Below the pieces are notes generated by a model. The model had not been told where the DNA came from. It ran no database searches and saw only the letters and a list, made by a program, of their open reading frames with translations. Shown here in pieces: positions 26,637-34,824 of a DNA stretch of 64,000 nt. The stretch covers positions 5,766,001 through 5,830,000 of the forward strand of contig JAPFFF010000006.1 of NCBI GenBank assembly GCA_039105265.1, in the 5' to 3' direction. This DNA is from Tritrichomonas musculus (Eukaryota > Parabasalia > Tritrichomonadida > Tritrichomonadidae). The translations under genes were made by a program, and so were the position numbers. Each line of letters begins with the position of its first letter. Within the stretch, counting starts at the first letter, position 1.

Positions 26637-26906
26637 ATGAGATTGTTCATGATCATCATTTTGTTGATTTTGTGGATGTCTTTCAAAAAAGAGAAATGTC
26701 ATAATGAAGAAAGACAACTTATGGAACAAATTGATAAAATCCAGTCTCTAAATTCTTATGCTTCACGAATCAAAAGAGATATTGACCGTCTGGAAATGAA
26801 AAAACAAAAATTCGAAAAAATAATGAAAAATTTAACTGCTCTACGAAAAAAATTTTATGATGATCTCCAAAAATATCAACAAAAATTAGAAGATAAAAAT
26901 CTTTAA
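26637..26906 (+). CDS. 89-aa membrane-anchored coiled-coil protein
   Basis: Seen: N-terminal hydrophobic anchor (MRLFMIIILLILWMSF) followed by a basic turn and a long coiled coil to the C-terminus (IKRDIDRLEMKKQKFEKIMK; LQKYQQKLEDKNL). Inferred: small type II/III membrane protein, possibly oligomeric. Early-block gene with a type B promoter. Confidence 0.65.
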   Translation: MRLFMIIILLILWMSFKKEKCHNEERQLMEQIDKIQSLNSYASRIKRDIDRLEMKKQKFEKIMKNLTALRKKFYDDLQKYQQKLEDKNL

Positions 26907-27111
26907 TAAAAAATTTAAATTTTTAACTTTTTGAATTAAAATTTTATTAAACTTTTTGTGATGTAACATTGATGTTACATTGATGTTACATTGATGTTTT
27001 GGATTTGATGTTACATTGATGTTCCATCATTTAAAAATTTTTTTTTTTTCAAACTATAACAAATTTTTTGTTTTCCAACAATAATTCTTCTTTTTGATTT
27101 AAAATATTTTT
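26907..27111. repeat. 12-bp tandem repeat in a gap between genes
   Basis: Gap without gene. From about 26,960 to 27,026 it contains several copies of the 12-mer TTGATGTTACAT, interrupted once by GTTTTGGATTTGATG. No promoter motif seen. Probably slippage-derived. Confidence 0.8.
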
Positions 27112-27675
27112 TTATAAGATGAATTTTTCCAAAACCATTTGTTGAATGATTTGTATGAAAATATGAATTATAAAGATAAGTGATTTCATCTGACGAATAA
27201 ATTCTATCTGGTTCAATTTTTTAAGAAAATCTTTAAAATTATTTATCGGGTCAATCTTATCATGATAACTTTTTCCAAATACATCTTGTGGGTTTGGAGG
27301 TCTTGGATTTCCATGACGGTTTGGATTTGCTGGATGTTCTTCTAATTGTTTTTCTACAATTTGATTGATTCCTGCATAAAATTCTTCTTCATTTGGAGAC
27401 GTTGATTGAGGTTCATTAAAATCACGGTTTGGATTTGCTGGATGTTCTTCTACTATTTGATTGATTCCTGCATAAAATTCTTCTTCATTTGGAGACGTTG
27501 ATGTATTTATTGGTTGAGGTTCATTAAAATTACGGTCTATTTCCCAATCATCAATTTCATTATTGACAACAAAGTTTTGAAAACTATTATTTAAATTTTG
27601 CATGTTTGGTGATAATTGATATTGAGGTGAACCCCCAGTTGAATAGTGTAGAGGTAATTCGTTATCACTTGACAT
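27112..27675 (-). CDS. 187-aa Asn/Glu/Pro-rich element protein with internal duplication
   Basis: Low-complexity protein. A module of about 30 residues occurs twice: FNEPQ, then STSPNEEEFYAGINQIVE, then EHPANPNR. The C-terminal 40 residues turn hydrophobic (IHIFIQIIQQMVLE). It diverges from the helicase gene over a shared promoter. Function unknown. Confidence 0.5.
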   Translation of the reverse strand: MSSDNELPLHYSTGGSPQYQLSPNMQNLNNSFQNFVVNNEIDDWEIDRNFNEPQPINTSTSPNEEEFYAGINQIVEEHPANPNRDFNEPQSTSPNEEEFYAGINQIVEKQLEEHPANPNRHGNPRPPNPQDVFGKSYHDKIDPINNFKDFLKKLNQIEFIRQMKSLIFIIHIFIQIIQQMVLEKFIL

Positions 27676-27725
27676 TAATTAAAAAATGAATAACGGTTTT
27701 GACAGTCACTTTTATTTTTGTATCG
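27676..27725. promoter_or_regulatory. Helicase promoter, early-type motif (27.7 kb)
   Basis: Plus strand ATAACGGTTTTGACAGTCAC (core 27692-27704), then TTTTATTTTTG, then the ATG at 27726. It is shared divergently with the gene starting at 27675. Confidence 0.7.
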
Positions 27726-29429
27726 ATGAATCAACCAACCCTCCTCTCTGATGATTTCTTAATTCCAGAAGCTAGACAAATGGAAAATATAAATGAGAAT
27801 GTCTTTCCTCAATATCAAGGTCAAGAGTTTCATGATCGTGATCTTGAAATAAATACAAATCTCATTCAATTGTTTCCTGATGATGTTGTTGGATTGTTAA
27901 ATTTATTTGAACCAACACTTGAAAATTTAACAACTTCTATCAAATATATATTTCGTTCTCCATTTAATCCAAACCATTTGTACAATATTGTGAAAAATTG
28001 GTACTTATCTAATCAAGAAAATTCTGAACAAGATCTTCAAGCAATTGGTAGTCAAGAAAATCATCCAGAAGTTTCAAATCATTGGATCTTCCCAATTTTG
28101 AATGCACTCTCAGAATCTCAAAGAAATGTTATTTGGGAGAAATATTTCAATAATACAATTAACCAATTTGTTCAAATTGATTTTGGTGAAAATTGTTCAA
28201 TAATCTCATTTAAAGATAAGAATTATGAAAGAAAATATTCTTCTACTGGAATTCGTGTTGGAGATTTCTTTACTGATTTCAAAAAAGTTTGTTGTTATAT
28301 TCAACTAGACAATATCTTCATAATTAAACAATCAAATACGTTAGAAATGTTAAATCCTACTCAATTTGCACCAATATTGAAAAATATTAAATTAGGGTGT
28401 TCAAAAGTTGGTAAAAATACAAAGAAAGCAATTACTGCATTTGATGTTGTTTCCTTTGGGAAGAATTTGGATTTCATTACTTATGAATCAATGAAATTCT
28501 ATTCCGAAGATCCAAACATTTTTTCATATTTTCATTGGTATCCTTATTCAAGATTAATTCTTTGTACACAAAATGTGATTCAACCATATTTGGATCATAT
28601 TTTTAGAGTTATTGCAAATTCTGACCAAGAATTATATGATTATATCATTAAATGGATTTCATTTATTTTTCAACATCCAGATGGTAAAACAGGTACTGCA
28701 TTAGTTATTATTGGTAAACCGGGTTGTGGGAAAAATACATTTACGGACACTCTTTGTCAACTTTTAGGTGAATATTCTGATCCAAATGCAAACTTTGATA
28801 ATATTACAAGCAATTTTAATTTCCAAATCTTAAACAAAAAATTATTGGTATGTTCAGAAAAGGAAAATCATAATAAAAACGATCGAAAATATCTTAAACA
28901 ACATGAAAGATTAAAAACATTAATCACAGAAAGATTCGCTCCTATTGAAGGAAAACATAGAAATCCTGAATCTAAAGAAAATGTTGCCAATTTCATCTTC
29001 TTAACAAACAATCCTGCTCCTATTCGAATTGATGAAGACGATAGAAGATTTGTTGTTACAAATTGTTATCCAATGAAAGGTCAAGACTATTTTCAACCTT
29101 TACGTAATCTTATTAAGACACAAGATTTCAAAAACAATTTAATTACTTTTTTCTTGACTGTTGATTTATCAAATTTCTATCCAGCACAATTTCCTACAAC
29201 TGAGGCAAGAATGAATTTAATGAACTTTTCAAAATCTCCTGAAAAATTATTTATTGAGGAAAACTTTCAAAAATTCAGAAATGGTTATGTAGCTTTTGAA
29301 GCCTGGACTGAATTTAAAAAATGGGCAAAAGTAAAAAATTTTAGACCCAAAACTCATCAAGATTTTAATCAAACAATTTTACAATACTGCTCATTCAATA
29401 ATAATGATAAGAAATATAGATTAAGGTAA
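27726..29429 (+). CDS. Superfamily 3 helicase (D5-like NTPase)
   Basis: A 567-aa protein; start set at the ATG at 27726 behind the promoter motif. Seen: Walker A GKPGCGKNT (about residue 330), Walker B-like KLLVCSEKE (about 372), motif C/sensor ANFIFLTNN (about 423), then an Arg-finger-like DEDDRRFVV. The N-terminal 250 residues match no domain I know. Known: SF3 helicases with this order unwind DNA at origins in viruses and virophages. Inferred: works with PolB. SF3 helicases are usual in virophages and polinton-like viruses, less so in PolB-bearing Mavericks. Confidence 0.85.
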   Translation: MNQPTLLSDDFLIPEARQMENINENVFPQYQGQEFHDRDLEINTNLIQLFPDDVVGLLNLFEPTLENLTTSIKYIFRSPFNPNHLYNIVKNWYLSNQENSEQDLQAIGSQENHPEVSNHWIFPILNALSESQRNVIWEKYFNNTINQFVQIDFGENCSIISFKDKNYERKYSSTGIRVGDFFTDFKKVCCYIQLDNIFIIKQSNTLEMLNPTQFAPILKNIKLGCSKVGKNTKKAITAFDVVSFGKNLDFITYESMKFYSEDPNIFSYFHWYPYSRLILCTQNVIQPYLDHIFRVIANSDQELYDYIIKWISFIFQHPDGKTGTALVIIGKPGCGKNTFTDTLCQLLGEYSDPNANFDNITSNFNFQILNKKLLVCSEKENHNKNDRKYLKQHERLKTLITERFAPIEGKHRNPESKENVANFIFLTNNPAPIRIDEDDRRFVVTNCYPMKGQDYFQPLRNLIKTQDFKNNLITFFLTVDLSNFYPAQFPTTEARMNLMNFSKSPEKLFIEENFQKFRNGYVAFEAWTEFKKWAKVKNFRPKTHQDFNQTILQYCSFNNNDKKYRLR

Positions 29430-29433
29430 CTTT

Positions 29434-29631
29434 TTATTTATTTAATTCTTTTCTTAAAAGTTCAATTTCTTTTTCTACTTTGTCTCTTTCTCTTCGTAAA
29501 TCCATTAATTTTCTAAAATCTTTATCATCATAAACCCTTTGATTACCAATAATCCCTGCCTTTTTTTCGATGTCATTTATTTGTTCATCTAAGATATCCC
29601 ATTTCTCGTAAGCTTCTTGCAATTTAGACAT
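29434..29631 (-). CDS. Small coiled-coil protein, tandem family copy 1
   Basis: A 65-aa member of a tandem family: starts MSKLQEAYEKWDILDEQIND and ends in a heptad helix (LRRERDKVEKEIELLRKEL). It shares the YDDKDFRKLMDLRRERD-type core with the 79- and 140-aa copies. It converges with the helicase, 4 bp apart. Promoter at 29,632-29,665. Confidence 0.65.
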   Translation of the reverse strand: MSKLQEAYEKWDILDEQINDIEKKAGIIGNQRVYDDKDFRKLMDLRRERDKVEKEIELLRKELNK

Positions 29632-29673
29632 GAAAACAAAAATAAAAGTGAAGTGTCAAAACTGCTTTTTTAT
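29632..29673 (-). promoter_or_regulatory. Early-type promoter, family copy 1
   Basis: Coding strand GCAGTTTTGACACTTCACTT, then TTATTTTTGTTTTC and ATG. The four tandem family promoters are nearly identical over about 35 bp. Confidence 0.75.
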
Positions 29674-30096
29674 TTAAGATTTTAAAAGTTCTTGAAATTC
29701 ATTTAGTAATTGGTCATATTCTTGTCGTTCTTCGGGAGTCAAAGCTGAGAGATCTCCTGGATATTTAGATTCAATTATGCCTATTCTTTTCCCAATTTCG
29801 AAGGCTTTTTGACAATTAACTCGCATTTGTTCGCTTCTTTTGATATCGGAAATGAAACTATTCATTGCTTCTATTTGATTCCAGAGTTTTTCTTTTTCTC
29901 TTCGTAATCGTTCCAATTCTTCTATGTCTTCCTGAAACAATTTGGATTCATCATACATAATTAATCCATCCTCATCAATGGAAGATGGAGCCTTCCTTTC
30001 TATTTTCAATATTTGCTTGCATGTTTCCAATTTTTCTTTTCGAAGACTCTCCAATTTTTCTTCCAATTTTCTGATAGGTATTTCAATCGCAGCCAT
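29674..30096 (-). CDS. Coiled-coil protein, tandem family copy 2
   Basis: A 140-aa protein. Residues 10-70 align with the copy at 30,815-31,054: LEEKLESLRKEK, then KAPSSIDEDGLIMYDESKL, then ELERLRREKEKLWNQI. The C-terminal half adds a second helical part (FEIGKRIGIIESKYPGD). Inferred: gene duplication within the element; function unknown. Confidence 0.65.
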   Translation of the reverse strand: MAAIEIPIRKLEEKLESLRKEKLETCKQILKIERKAPSSIDEDGLIMYDESKLFQEDIEELERLRREKEKLWNQIEAMNSFISDIKRSEQMRVNCQKAFEIGKRIGIIESKYPGDLSALTPEERQEYDQLLNEFQELLKS

Positions 30097-30145
30097 AAAT
30101 ACAAAAATAAAAGTGAAGTGTCAAAACTGCTTTTTTATTTAAAGT
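30097..30145 (-). promoter_or_regulatory. Early-type promoter, family copy 2
   Basis: Coding strand GCAGTTTTGACACTTCACTT, then TTATTTTTGTATTT and the ATG at 30096; near copy of the promoters at 29.65, 30.80 and 31.08 kb. Confidence 0.75.
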
Positions 30146-30775
30146 TTAGCTTTTTGGTCTTTTTTCTTCAATTTCTTGAATTCTTGCTTCAGCAATTTTT
30201 GTTAGGATAATTTCCTTTTGAATTGATAGAATACAGGCTTCATCCCAGAGGTGAAGATTTTTCTTCTTTATTTCTTCGTTACGTATTAATTCTTCCTGAT
30301 AGCCTTCATCACCAAATTTTTTTGGCAAATCCCAAATTTCCTTGTAACCAGTGGCTTTAATACATTTGTCAATTTCTTTTTTTTGTTGTCTCACTGCCAC
30401 TAATTGTTCTTCCAAAGAGAAACTATCAGACATTTCTCGAACTCTTGCTGCAGCAATTAGTTGCCTGATAAAATCCATTTCCGTTAAGAGTTGATCTTCA
30501 TAGTCTTTGAGTTGTTTTTGTTCTTGATATTGTTTTCTCACTGCTACTAATTGTTCTTCCAAAGAGGAACTTTCCGACATTTCTTGAACTTTGACTGCAG
30601 CAATATTTTTTCTTATTTGAATTATTTCATCAAAGAGAATTTTTTCTTCGTCTTTGAGTTGATCTGCTTCTTCAGTCATGTTAGAAGACATTAGCTTGAA
30701 CCATTTTTCATGTACATCTTGATATTGTTTTCTCACGAGCTCTAATTGTTCTTCCCAATAAGTACGTTCAGACAT
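30146..30775 (-). CDS. Coiled-coil protein with triple internal repeat, family copy 3
   Basis: A 209-aa protein built from three copies of a helical module: (W/S)LEEQLELVRKQYQ or SSLEEQLVAVRKQYQ or FSLEEQLVAVRQQ, each followed by a long charged helix ending in AA(V/R)VQEMS-like residues. Inferred: grown by internal duplication; elongated coiled coil. Related in style and promoter to its neighbours. Confidence 0.65.
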   Translation of the reverse strand: MSERTYWEEQLELVRKQYQDVHEKWFKLMSSNMTEEADQLKDEEKILFDEIIQIRKNIAAVKVQEMSESSSLEEQLVAVRKQYQEQKQLKDYEDQLLTEMDFIRQLIAAARVREMSDSFSLEEQLVAVRQQKKEIDKCIKATGYKEIWDLPKKFGDEGYQEELIRNEEIKKKNLHLWDEACILSIQKEIILTKIAEARIQEIEEKRPKS

Positions 30776-30814
30776 AAATACAAAAAATAAAAGTGAAGTG
30801 TCAAAACTGCTTTT
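30776..30814 (-). promoter_or_regulatory. Early-type promoter, family copy 3
   Basis: Coding strand GCAGTTTTGACACTTCACTT, T-rich run, ATG at 30775. Core 30,799-30,810. Confidence 0.75.
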
Positions 30815-31054
30815 TTATTTAATTTCTCTTAAAAGTTCTTGAATTTCTTTCATTTGATATCGGAGTCGGTCTCTTTCTCTTCGTAATCGTTCCAATTCTT
30901 CTTGATCATCCATCGATAATTTGGATTCATCATAAATTATAATTGCATCCTCATTTGTGTAATTAGGTGCATTTTTTTGAATTCTTCTTATTTGTTTCCA
31001 TTTTTCTTTCCATTCTTCTCGAAGACTTATTAATTTTTCTTCCAATTTAGACAT
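30815..31054 (-). CDS. Coiled-coil protein, tandem family copy 4
   Basis: A 79-aa protein: MSKLEEKLISLREEWKEKWK, then APNYTNEDAIIIYDESKL, then ELERLRRERDRLRYQMKEI. It aligns over most of its length with the first half of copy 2. It diverges from the integrase gene over a shared promoter. Confidence 0.65.
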   Translation of the reverse strand: MSKLEEKLISLREEWKEKWKQIRRIQKNAPNYTNEDAIIIYDESKLSMDDQEELERLRRERDRLRYQMKEIQELLREIK

Positions 31055-31106
31055 GAAAACAAAAAATAAAAGTGAAGTGTCAAAACCGCTCTTTATTGAA
31101 ATTTAA
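31055..31106. promoter_or_regulatory. Divergent promoter of integrase and family copy 4
   Basis: Minus strand GCGGTTTTGACACTTCACTT leads to the ATG at 31054. On the plus strand the motif is followed by CGCTCTTTATTG and the integrase ATG at 31107. Core 31,079-31,090. Confidence 0.7.
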
Positions 31107-32495
31107 ATGTTATCGTCAGAAGGTGAAAAATTAATGAATTATTTAGAAAAGAAAGCTTATCAAAAGAAATTAATAATGCCAAATGAAGCTAGAAATTATA
31201 AAGGATATCAAAAAGATTTTGTAACTGATGATGAATTTGAACAAATTTATAATGCTTATTCAGAATTTCGAAAAGTATTATCTGAATCATTACCTGTAAT
31301 CACAGATGAAAAAATTCCTGATGATGAATTAAGTTTTGAAGAAAAAATTGAGAACCATGTAATTAATAATTTACATAATGAAAATATTCGTACTTTTCCT
31401 GAATTTGAAAAATTGACCTCTGGATGGAAAAAAGGTAAAGATAAATATACTATGGAAGAATGGTATGAAATATATATTACAAAAATTATGGAACAACCAG
31501 GAATGATAGTTGAATTCAAAGGTAAAACAAATGTACCTGATATTGCATTTAGAAATAAAAATAAAAGACATGTATTATTAAAACAATTTGAAAAAGTTAT
31601 TGAGCCAAATTATGTTTCTGAAGATGATTATGTTCAAAAGAAACAATTTCCAACTAATAAGAATAAAAAATATTATTTACATAAATTATGTGAACCTGGT
31701 ACTTATTTAATTGATATTATGTTTGAAAAAAATGTTGGGTACTTAATTTGTATAGAAGCCAATAGTCGATATTTATATGCAATTCCTTTAGGTAGAGAAT
31801 GTTTTGGTGATATAAATAAAATTATGACTGCTGGACAAAAAACATCTATTTCAATAACAAAAGCTTTAAATACTTTATTTCAACAAGGAATGAAACCTAA
31901 AATATTGACCGGAGATGGTGAAAAAGGTTTTTGTTCTGAAGAAACAATTAATTTTTTAAACTCAAATGGAATTAAATGGGAACCTGTTGATAGAATGGAT
32001 GATTATCATTATCCATCATTTTTACGAAAACCAGGTGAAAAACAAACAACTAGCCCATTACATTCTTCATTAGGTATAGTTGATAGAATTATTAGAACTT
32101 TGAGAGATATGGCTTATGAAGTTCAACGAGAAATCTCCCCTGAAATATTAAAAGAATTAGTTGTTCAATATAATAATGCCCCACACTTAACTTTGTCAAA
32201 ATATGCAGGTATGAATGTTTCCCCTAGTCAAATGCAAAATAATTCTGATTTATATACTTTTATTTGTAGACGTATTTCTCAAGCTAATTATAATGTTTCT
32301 GCTCAAAAAGGTTATAATTTAAAAGAAAACCAAGAAGTAATTGTATATAATAATAAAGACACTCTTAAAAAAAGACGATCAATAACTCAACCTGGTAGAT
32401 TTTTTGTAAAAGGTTTTCAAAATGGTAAATATTTAATACAAGATCTTAAAGGAAATACTCAAATATTACCTCGTTATAGATTAGATCCTATTTGA
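31107..32495 (+). CDS. Retroviral-type integrase (Maverick INT)
   Basis: A 462-aa protein. Seen: an N-terminal helical region without a known domain; an RNase H-like integrase core from about residue 190, with LIDIMFEKNVGYLICIEAN (first Asp, near 202), ILTGDGEKGFCSEETINFL (second Asp, near 267) and HSSLGIVDRIIRTLRD near 320; and a C-terminal beta part (GRFFVKGFQNGKYLIQDLKG) typical of integrase tails. Known: Maverick integrases insert the element with short target duplications. It lies toward the right terminus. Confidence 0.9.
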   Translation: MLSSEGEKLMNYLEKKAYQKKLIMPNEARNYKGYQKDFVTDDEFEQIYNAYSEFRKVLSESLPVITDEKIPDDELSFEEKIENHVINNLHNENIRTFPEFEKLTSGWKKGKDKYTMEEWYEIYITKIMEQPGMIVEFKGKTNVPDIAFRNKNKRHVLLKQFEKVIEPNYVSEDDYVQKKQFPTNKNKKYYLHKLCEPGTYLIDIMFEKNVGYLICIEANSRYLYAIPLGRECFGDINKIMTAGQKTSISITKALNTLFQQGMKPKILTGDGEKGFCSEETINFLNSNGIKWEPVDRMDDYHYPSFLRKPGEKQTTSPLHSSLGIVDRIIRTLRDMAYEVQREISPEILKELVVQYNNAPHLTLSKYAGMNVSPSQMQNNSDLYTFICRRISQANYNVSAQKGYNLKENQEVIVYNNKDTLKKRRSITQPGRFFVKGFQNGKYLIQDLKGNTQILPRYRLDPI

Positions 32496-32510
32496 ATTGT
32501 CAGAAAATGC

Positions 32511-32564
32511 AAAAATAAAAAGAGTGTCAAAAAATGCAAAAATAAAAAGAGTGTCAAAAAATGC
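32511..32564. repeat. Two 27-bp direct repeats containing a promoter-like core
   Basis: Two tandem copies of AAAAATAAAAAGAGTGTCAA followed by AAAATGC, after the integrase stop. A weaker third half (TTGTCAGAAAATGC) precedes them. The TGTCAAAA core recalls the early-type motif but no gene start follows closely. Confidence 0.75.
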
Positions 32565-32591
32565 AGTAAATTGAATTGTTTATTTAATTAA

Positions 32592-32870
32592 TTATTTCCT
32601 TTCGTTCCAGCGTTTGAGATTTTTCAAACCTGCCTTTAATTCTTCAATGAAGAAGCATTCAAGTTCGTTAGCTTTTTCTTCATTTGAGCTATCTCCATCA
32701 TTCATTATCACACGAACATCATCGAAGTGATTCATATTGGCTGCAGCTTCTTGGAGCATATATGCCATTTTTTCTCTTTGATCAAGATCATCAGAAATAG
32801 TTCTCCATTCATGAACACTATCAAGAGCTTCGACAACTTCAAGTAAGTGTTGGATCGTAAGGGCTTCCAT
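32592..32870 (-). CDS. 92-aa acidic helical element protein
   Basis: Start set at the ATG at 32870 (MEALTIQHLLEVVEALDS); the frame extends upstream through the promoter block. Seen: helical, acidic middle (NDGDSSNEEKANELE) and basic end (LKNLKRWNERK). Behind a type C promoter shared in sequence with the gene starting at 35,761. Function unknown. Confidence 0.6.
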   Translation of the reverse strand: MEALTIQHLLEVVEALDSVHEWRTISDDLDQREKMAYMLQEAAANMNHFDDVRVIMNDGDSSNEEKANELECFFIEELKAGLKNLKRWNERK

Positions 32871-32958
32871 GCTTGTATAAAAATGATGTGATGACCTCAC
32901 GAGAAAAAATTAGATTTGTTGGTTAACGGTCGCCTAGTGAAAAAGTTCATTTTTTTTA
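32871..32958. promoter_or_regulatory. Type C promoter (32.9 kb), divergent
   Basis: Minus strand: GACCGTTAACCAACAAATC, then TAATTTTTTCTCGTGAGGTC, then ATCACATCATTTTT before the ATG at 32870. The plus strand side carries GGTTAACGGTCGCC then a T-run before the ATG at 32959. The block matches 35,762-35,825 over about 55 bp. Confidence 0.65.
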
Positions 32959-33357
32959 ATGTCGGACAAACAAAGTGTTCCTGAACAATTTGAAATTAAA
33001 GATGATATACCAGCTATGTCTGCAAAAGACATGAGAAATCCAAAAAGAACTCAAGGTTGGAAAATGTTGAAATCAAGGTATGGGGAAAATGTATCCCATC
33101 AAAAATTAGCAGCAGTTGCAAAAGTTATGATGCATTGTATTGATCATAATATTCCATCAGAAACTCCAAGTCTTTCAAGGGAAGAAATTAGATCGAAAGA
33201 CAAATTAATTCTTTGGTTCGATACTCATATTGAGTTTATTCGACCATTTTTGTCGCCTGGAATGATGATTGGTTATGATTCTGGCAAATTCGTTCCGATT
33301 CCCATACCAAAAGAAACTACTGAAAAAGAAGAAGAAAAAGATAAAGAAAAGAAATAA
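32959..33357 (+). CDS. Unknown 132-aa element protein with Lys/Glu tail
   Basis: Seen: a helical globular part (RTQGWKMLKSRYGENVSHQK; LILWFDTHIEFIRPFL) and a charged low-complexity tail (KEEEKDKEKK). Similar overall plan to the protein at 35,905-36,507 (acidic start, globular centre, charged tail) but no clear alignment by eye. Function unknown. Confidence 0.6.
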   Translation: MSDKQSVPEQFEIKDDIPAMSAKDMRNPKRTQGWKMLKSRYGENVSHQKLAAVAKVMMHCIDHNIPSETPSLSREEIRSKDKLILWFDTHIEFIRPFLSPGMMIGYDSGKFVPIPIPKETTEKEEEKDKEKK

Positions 33358-33432
33358 ATAAAAAATTAATTAATTAAATTGGTTTATTAAAACCTAAATC
33401 TTTTTTGAGAGTTTTTTTTTTGTTACGACCTC

Positions 33433-34824
33433 TCAATCATCGTAGTGTGGGAAAGCATCAAAATCGTCATCACTGGAGAGGACATCTACCACGTCTTTTG
33501 GTGTCTCGTTTTGATGATAGATTTCTCTTTCGTCAGGTCTTAGAAATTGATCAATACTCAGGTAGTACCATTGCATGTGCGTTTTGGTTTTTGAATAATT
33601 TTCGATCTTTTCTTCGGCAATTTTCTTTGCTTTTTCATCGTTGCAGCCATGAATGATTTTGATAGCATTTTCTAATTCTGCTCTTTTTTGTATTGCTAAT
33701 TCATCCGAATGATCATTCATTTCGTCTTCGGGTATTTGAAGTTTTGAGGCATTTTTGCGAATTGTTTCATTCATTTGTTTGACAACTTTATCATAATCTT
33801 CATCAGACATTGTTAGTGGTTGTTTATTTGCAGCCATGACTTTTTCTTGTATTTTTTCTGGTGATTCCCTTCTTTTTAAATGATTAAGGATTTGTTCACT
33901 ATTGACCTTCTTTTGCCATTCTTTGTATTTTTCAGACTCTTCGTTGGTAAAGAAATGGCATTTCTGAACTTCAAACGGTTGCTTGCCTTTTTCCATGAAT
34001 GGCTTCAATCTTTCTTCAACTTCTTTTTTGGCGATATTTTGTGAGACGTCCTGAATTTTTGATAAGATCCGACTGAATTCATCAATTTTTGTTGACCATT
34101 GTCTTACCAATAAAACATGAGCGCTCCATTGATCCTGTTCCTTTTGAGTTACCAAATCCAAGACGGTTAAGACTTCCAATAATTCACCTTCGTCCAACTT
34201 TATTTGAATTCTTTTTTCAATTTCGTCTTCCAATTTTTCTTCATTCCAGTCAGGGTGTGAAAATTGCACCATTTCTTTTGTGTCATTAATCAATTGTTTT
34301 TTGATATTGTTTTGTAAAATATTTTGATCCCTGTATTTTCGCCAATAAATTTGCGATTCTTTTTCAGTGAGTAGTTCATCTAATTCCCAATCATCGGAAT
34401 CAGCAAATTTGTCAGGATTGAGAACTCTTTCTCTTGCAATTTTTGTTATTTCGTTGTCTGCTTTTTCTGGGTATATCAGGTGGAGCATTTCTGATAATTC
34501 TCTTATCTGTCTCTTTTGTTGACCAGATACCAATATTATTCTTGGAGTTGGCGCTGGAGGTGGAGGTGTTTGTTGAACATCTTTCGCACGGGGAACTTGT
34601 GATCGGCTTGTGATCTTTTTCTTTGGTTTATCGCGTTTATCAGATTTATCAGGTTTATCAGGTTGAATAACTCTGTTCATTCTTTCAAGTTTTCTTTTTG
34701 AAGGTGATTTCTTTCCTGTCTTAGATTTCTTTTTTTGAATTTGTTTTCTTTCCTGTCTTAGATTTCTTTTTTGGTTCTGGTTTATTTTTCGTCTTTTCAA
34801 CTGACCCTGGTTTGATTGTTTCAT
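33433..34824 (-). CDS. Large charged element protein with three degenerate repeats
   Basis: A 463-aa frame. Seen: very basic start (KKSKTGKKSPSKRKLERMN), a VPRAKD motif followed by Pro-rich sequence, then three degenerate repeats of about 50 residues, each a helix rich in Glu/Lys with an Ile-Ala-Glu/Arg-Glu core (ITKIARERVLNPDKF; AKKIAEEKIENYSK), and a C-terminus ending in acidic SDDDFDAFPHYDD. Function unknown. VPRAKD also occurs in the SAP protein at 15 kb. Confidence 0.5.
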   Translation of the reverse strand: MKQSNQGQLKRRKINQNQKRNLRQERKQIQKKKSKTGKKSPSKRKLERMNRVIQPDKPDKSDKRDKPKKKITSRSQVPRAKDVQQTPPPPAPTPRIILVSGQQKRQIRELSEMLHLIYPEKADNEITKIARERVLNPDKFADSDDWELDELLTEKESQIYWRKYRDQNILQNNIKKQLINDTKEMVQFSHPDWNEEKLEDEIEKRIQIKLDEGELLEVLTVLDLVTQKEQDQWSAHVLLVRQWSTKIDEFSRILSKIQDVSQNIAKKEVEERLKPFMEKGKQPFEVQKCHFFTNEESEKYKEWQKKVNSEQILNHLKRRESPEKIQEKVMAANKQPLTMSDEDYDKVVKQMNETIRKNASKLQIPEDEMNDHSDELAIQKRAELENAIKIIHGCNDEKAKKIAEEKIENYSKTKTHMQWYYLSIDQFLRPDEREIYHQNETPKDVVDVLSSDDDFDAFPHYDD

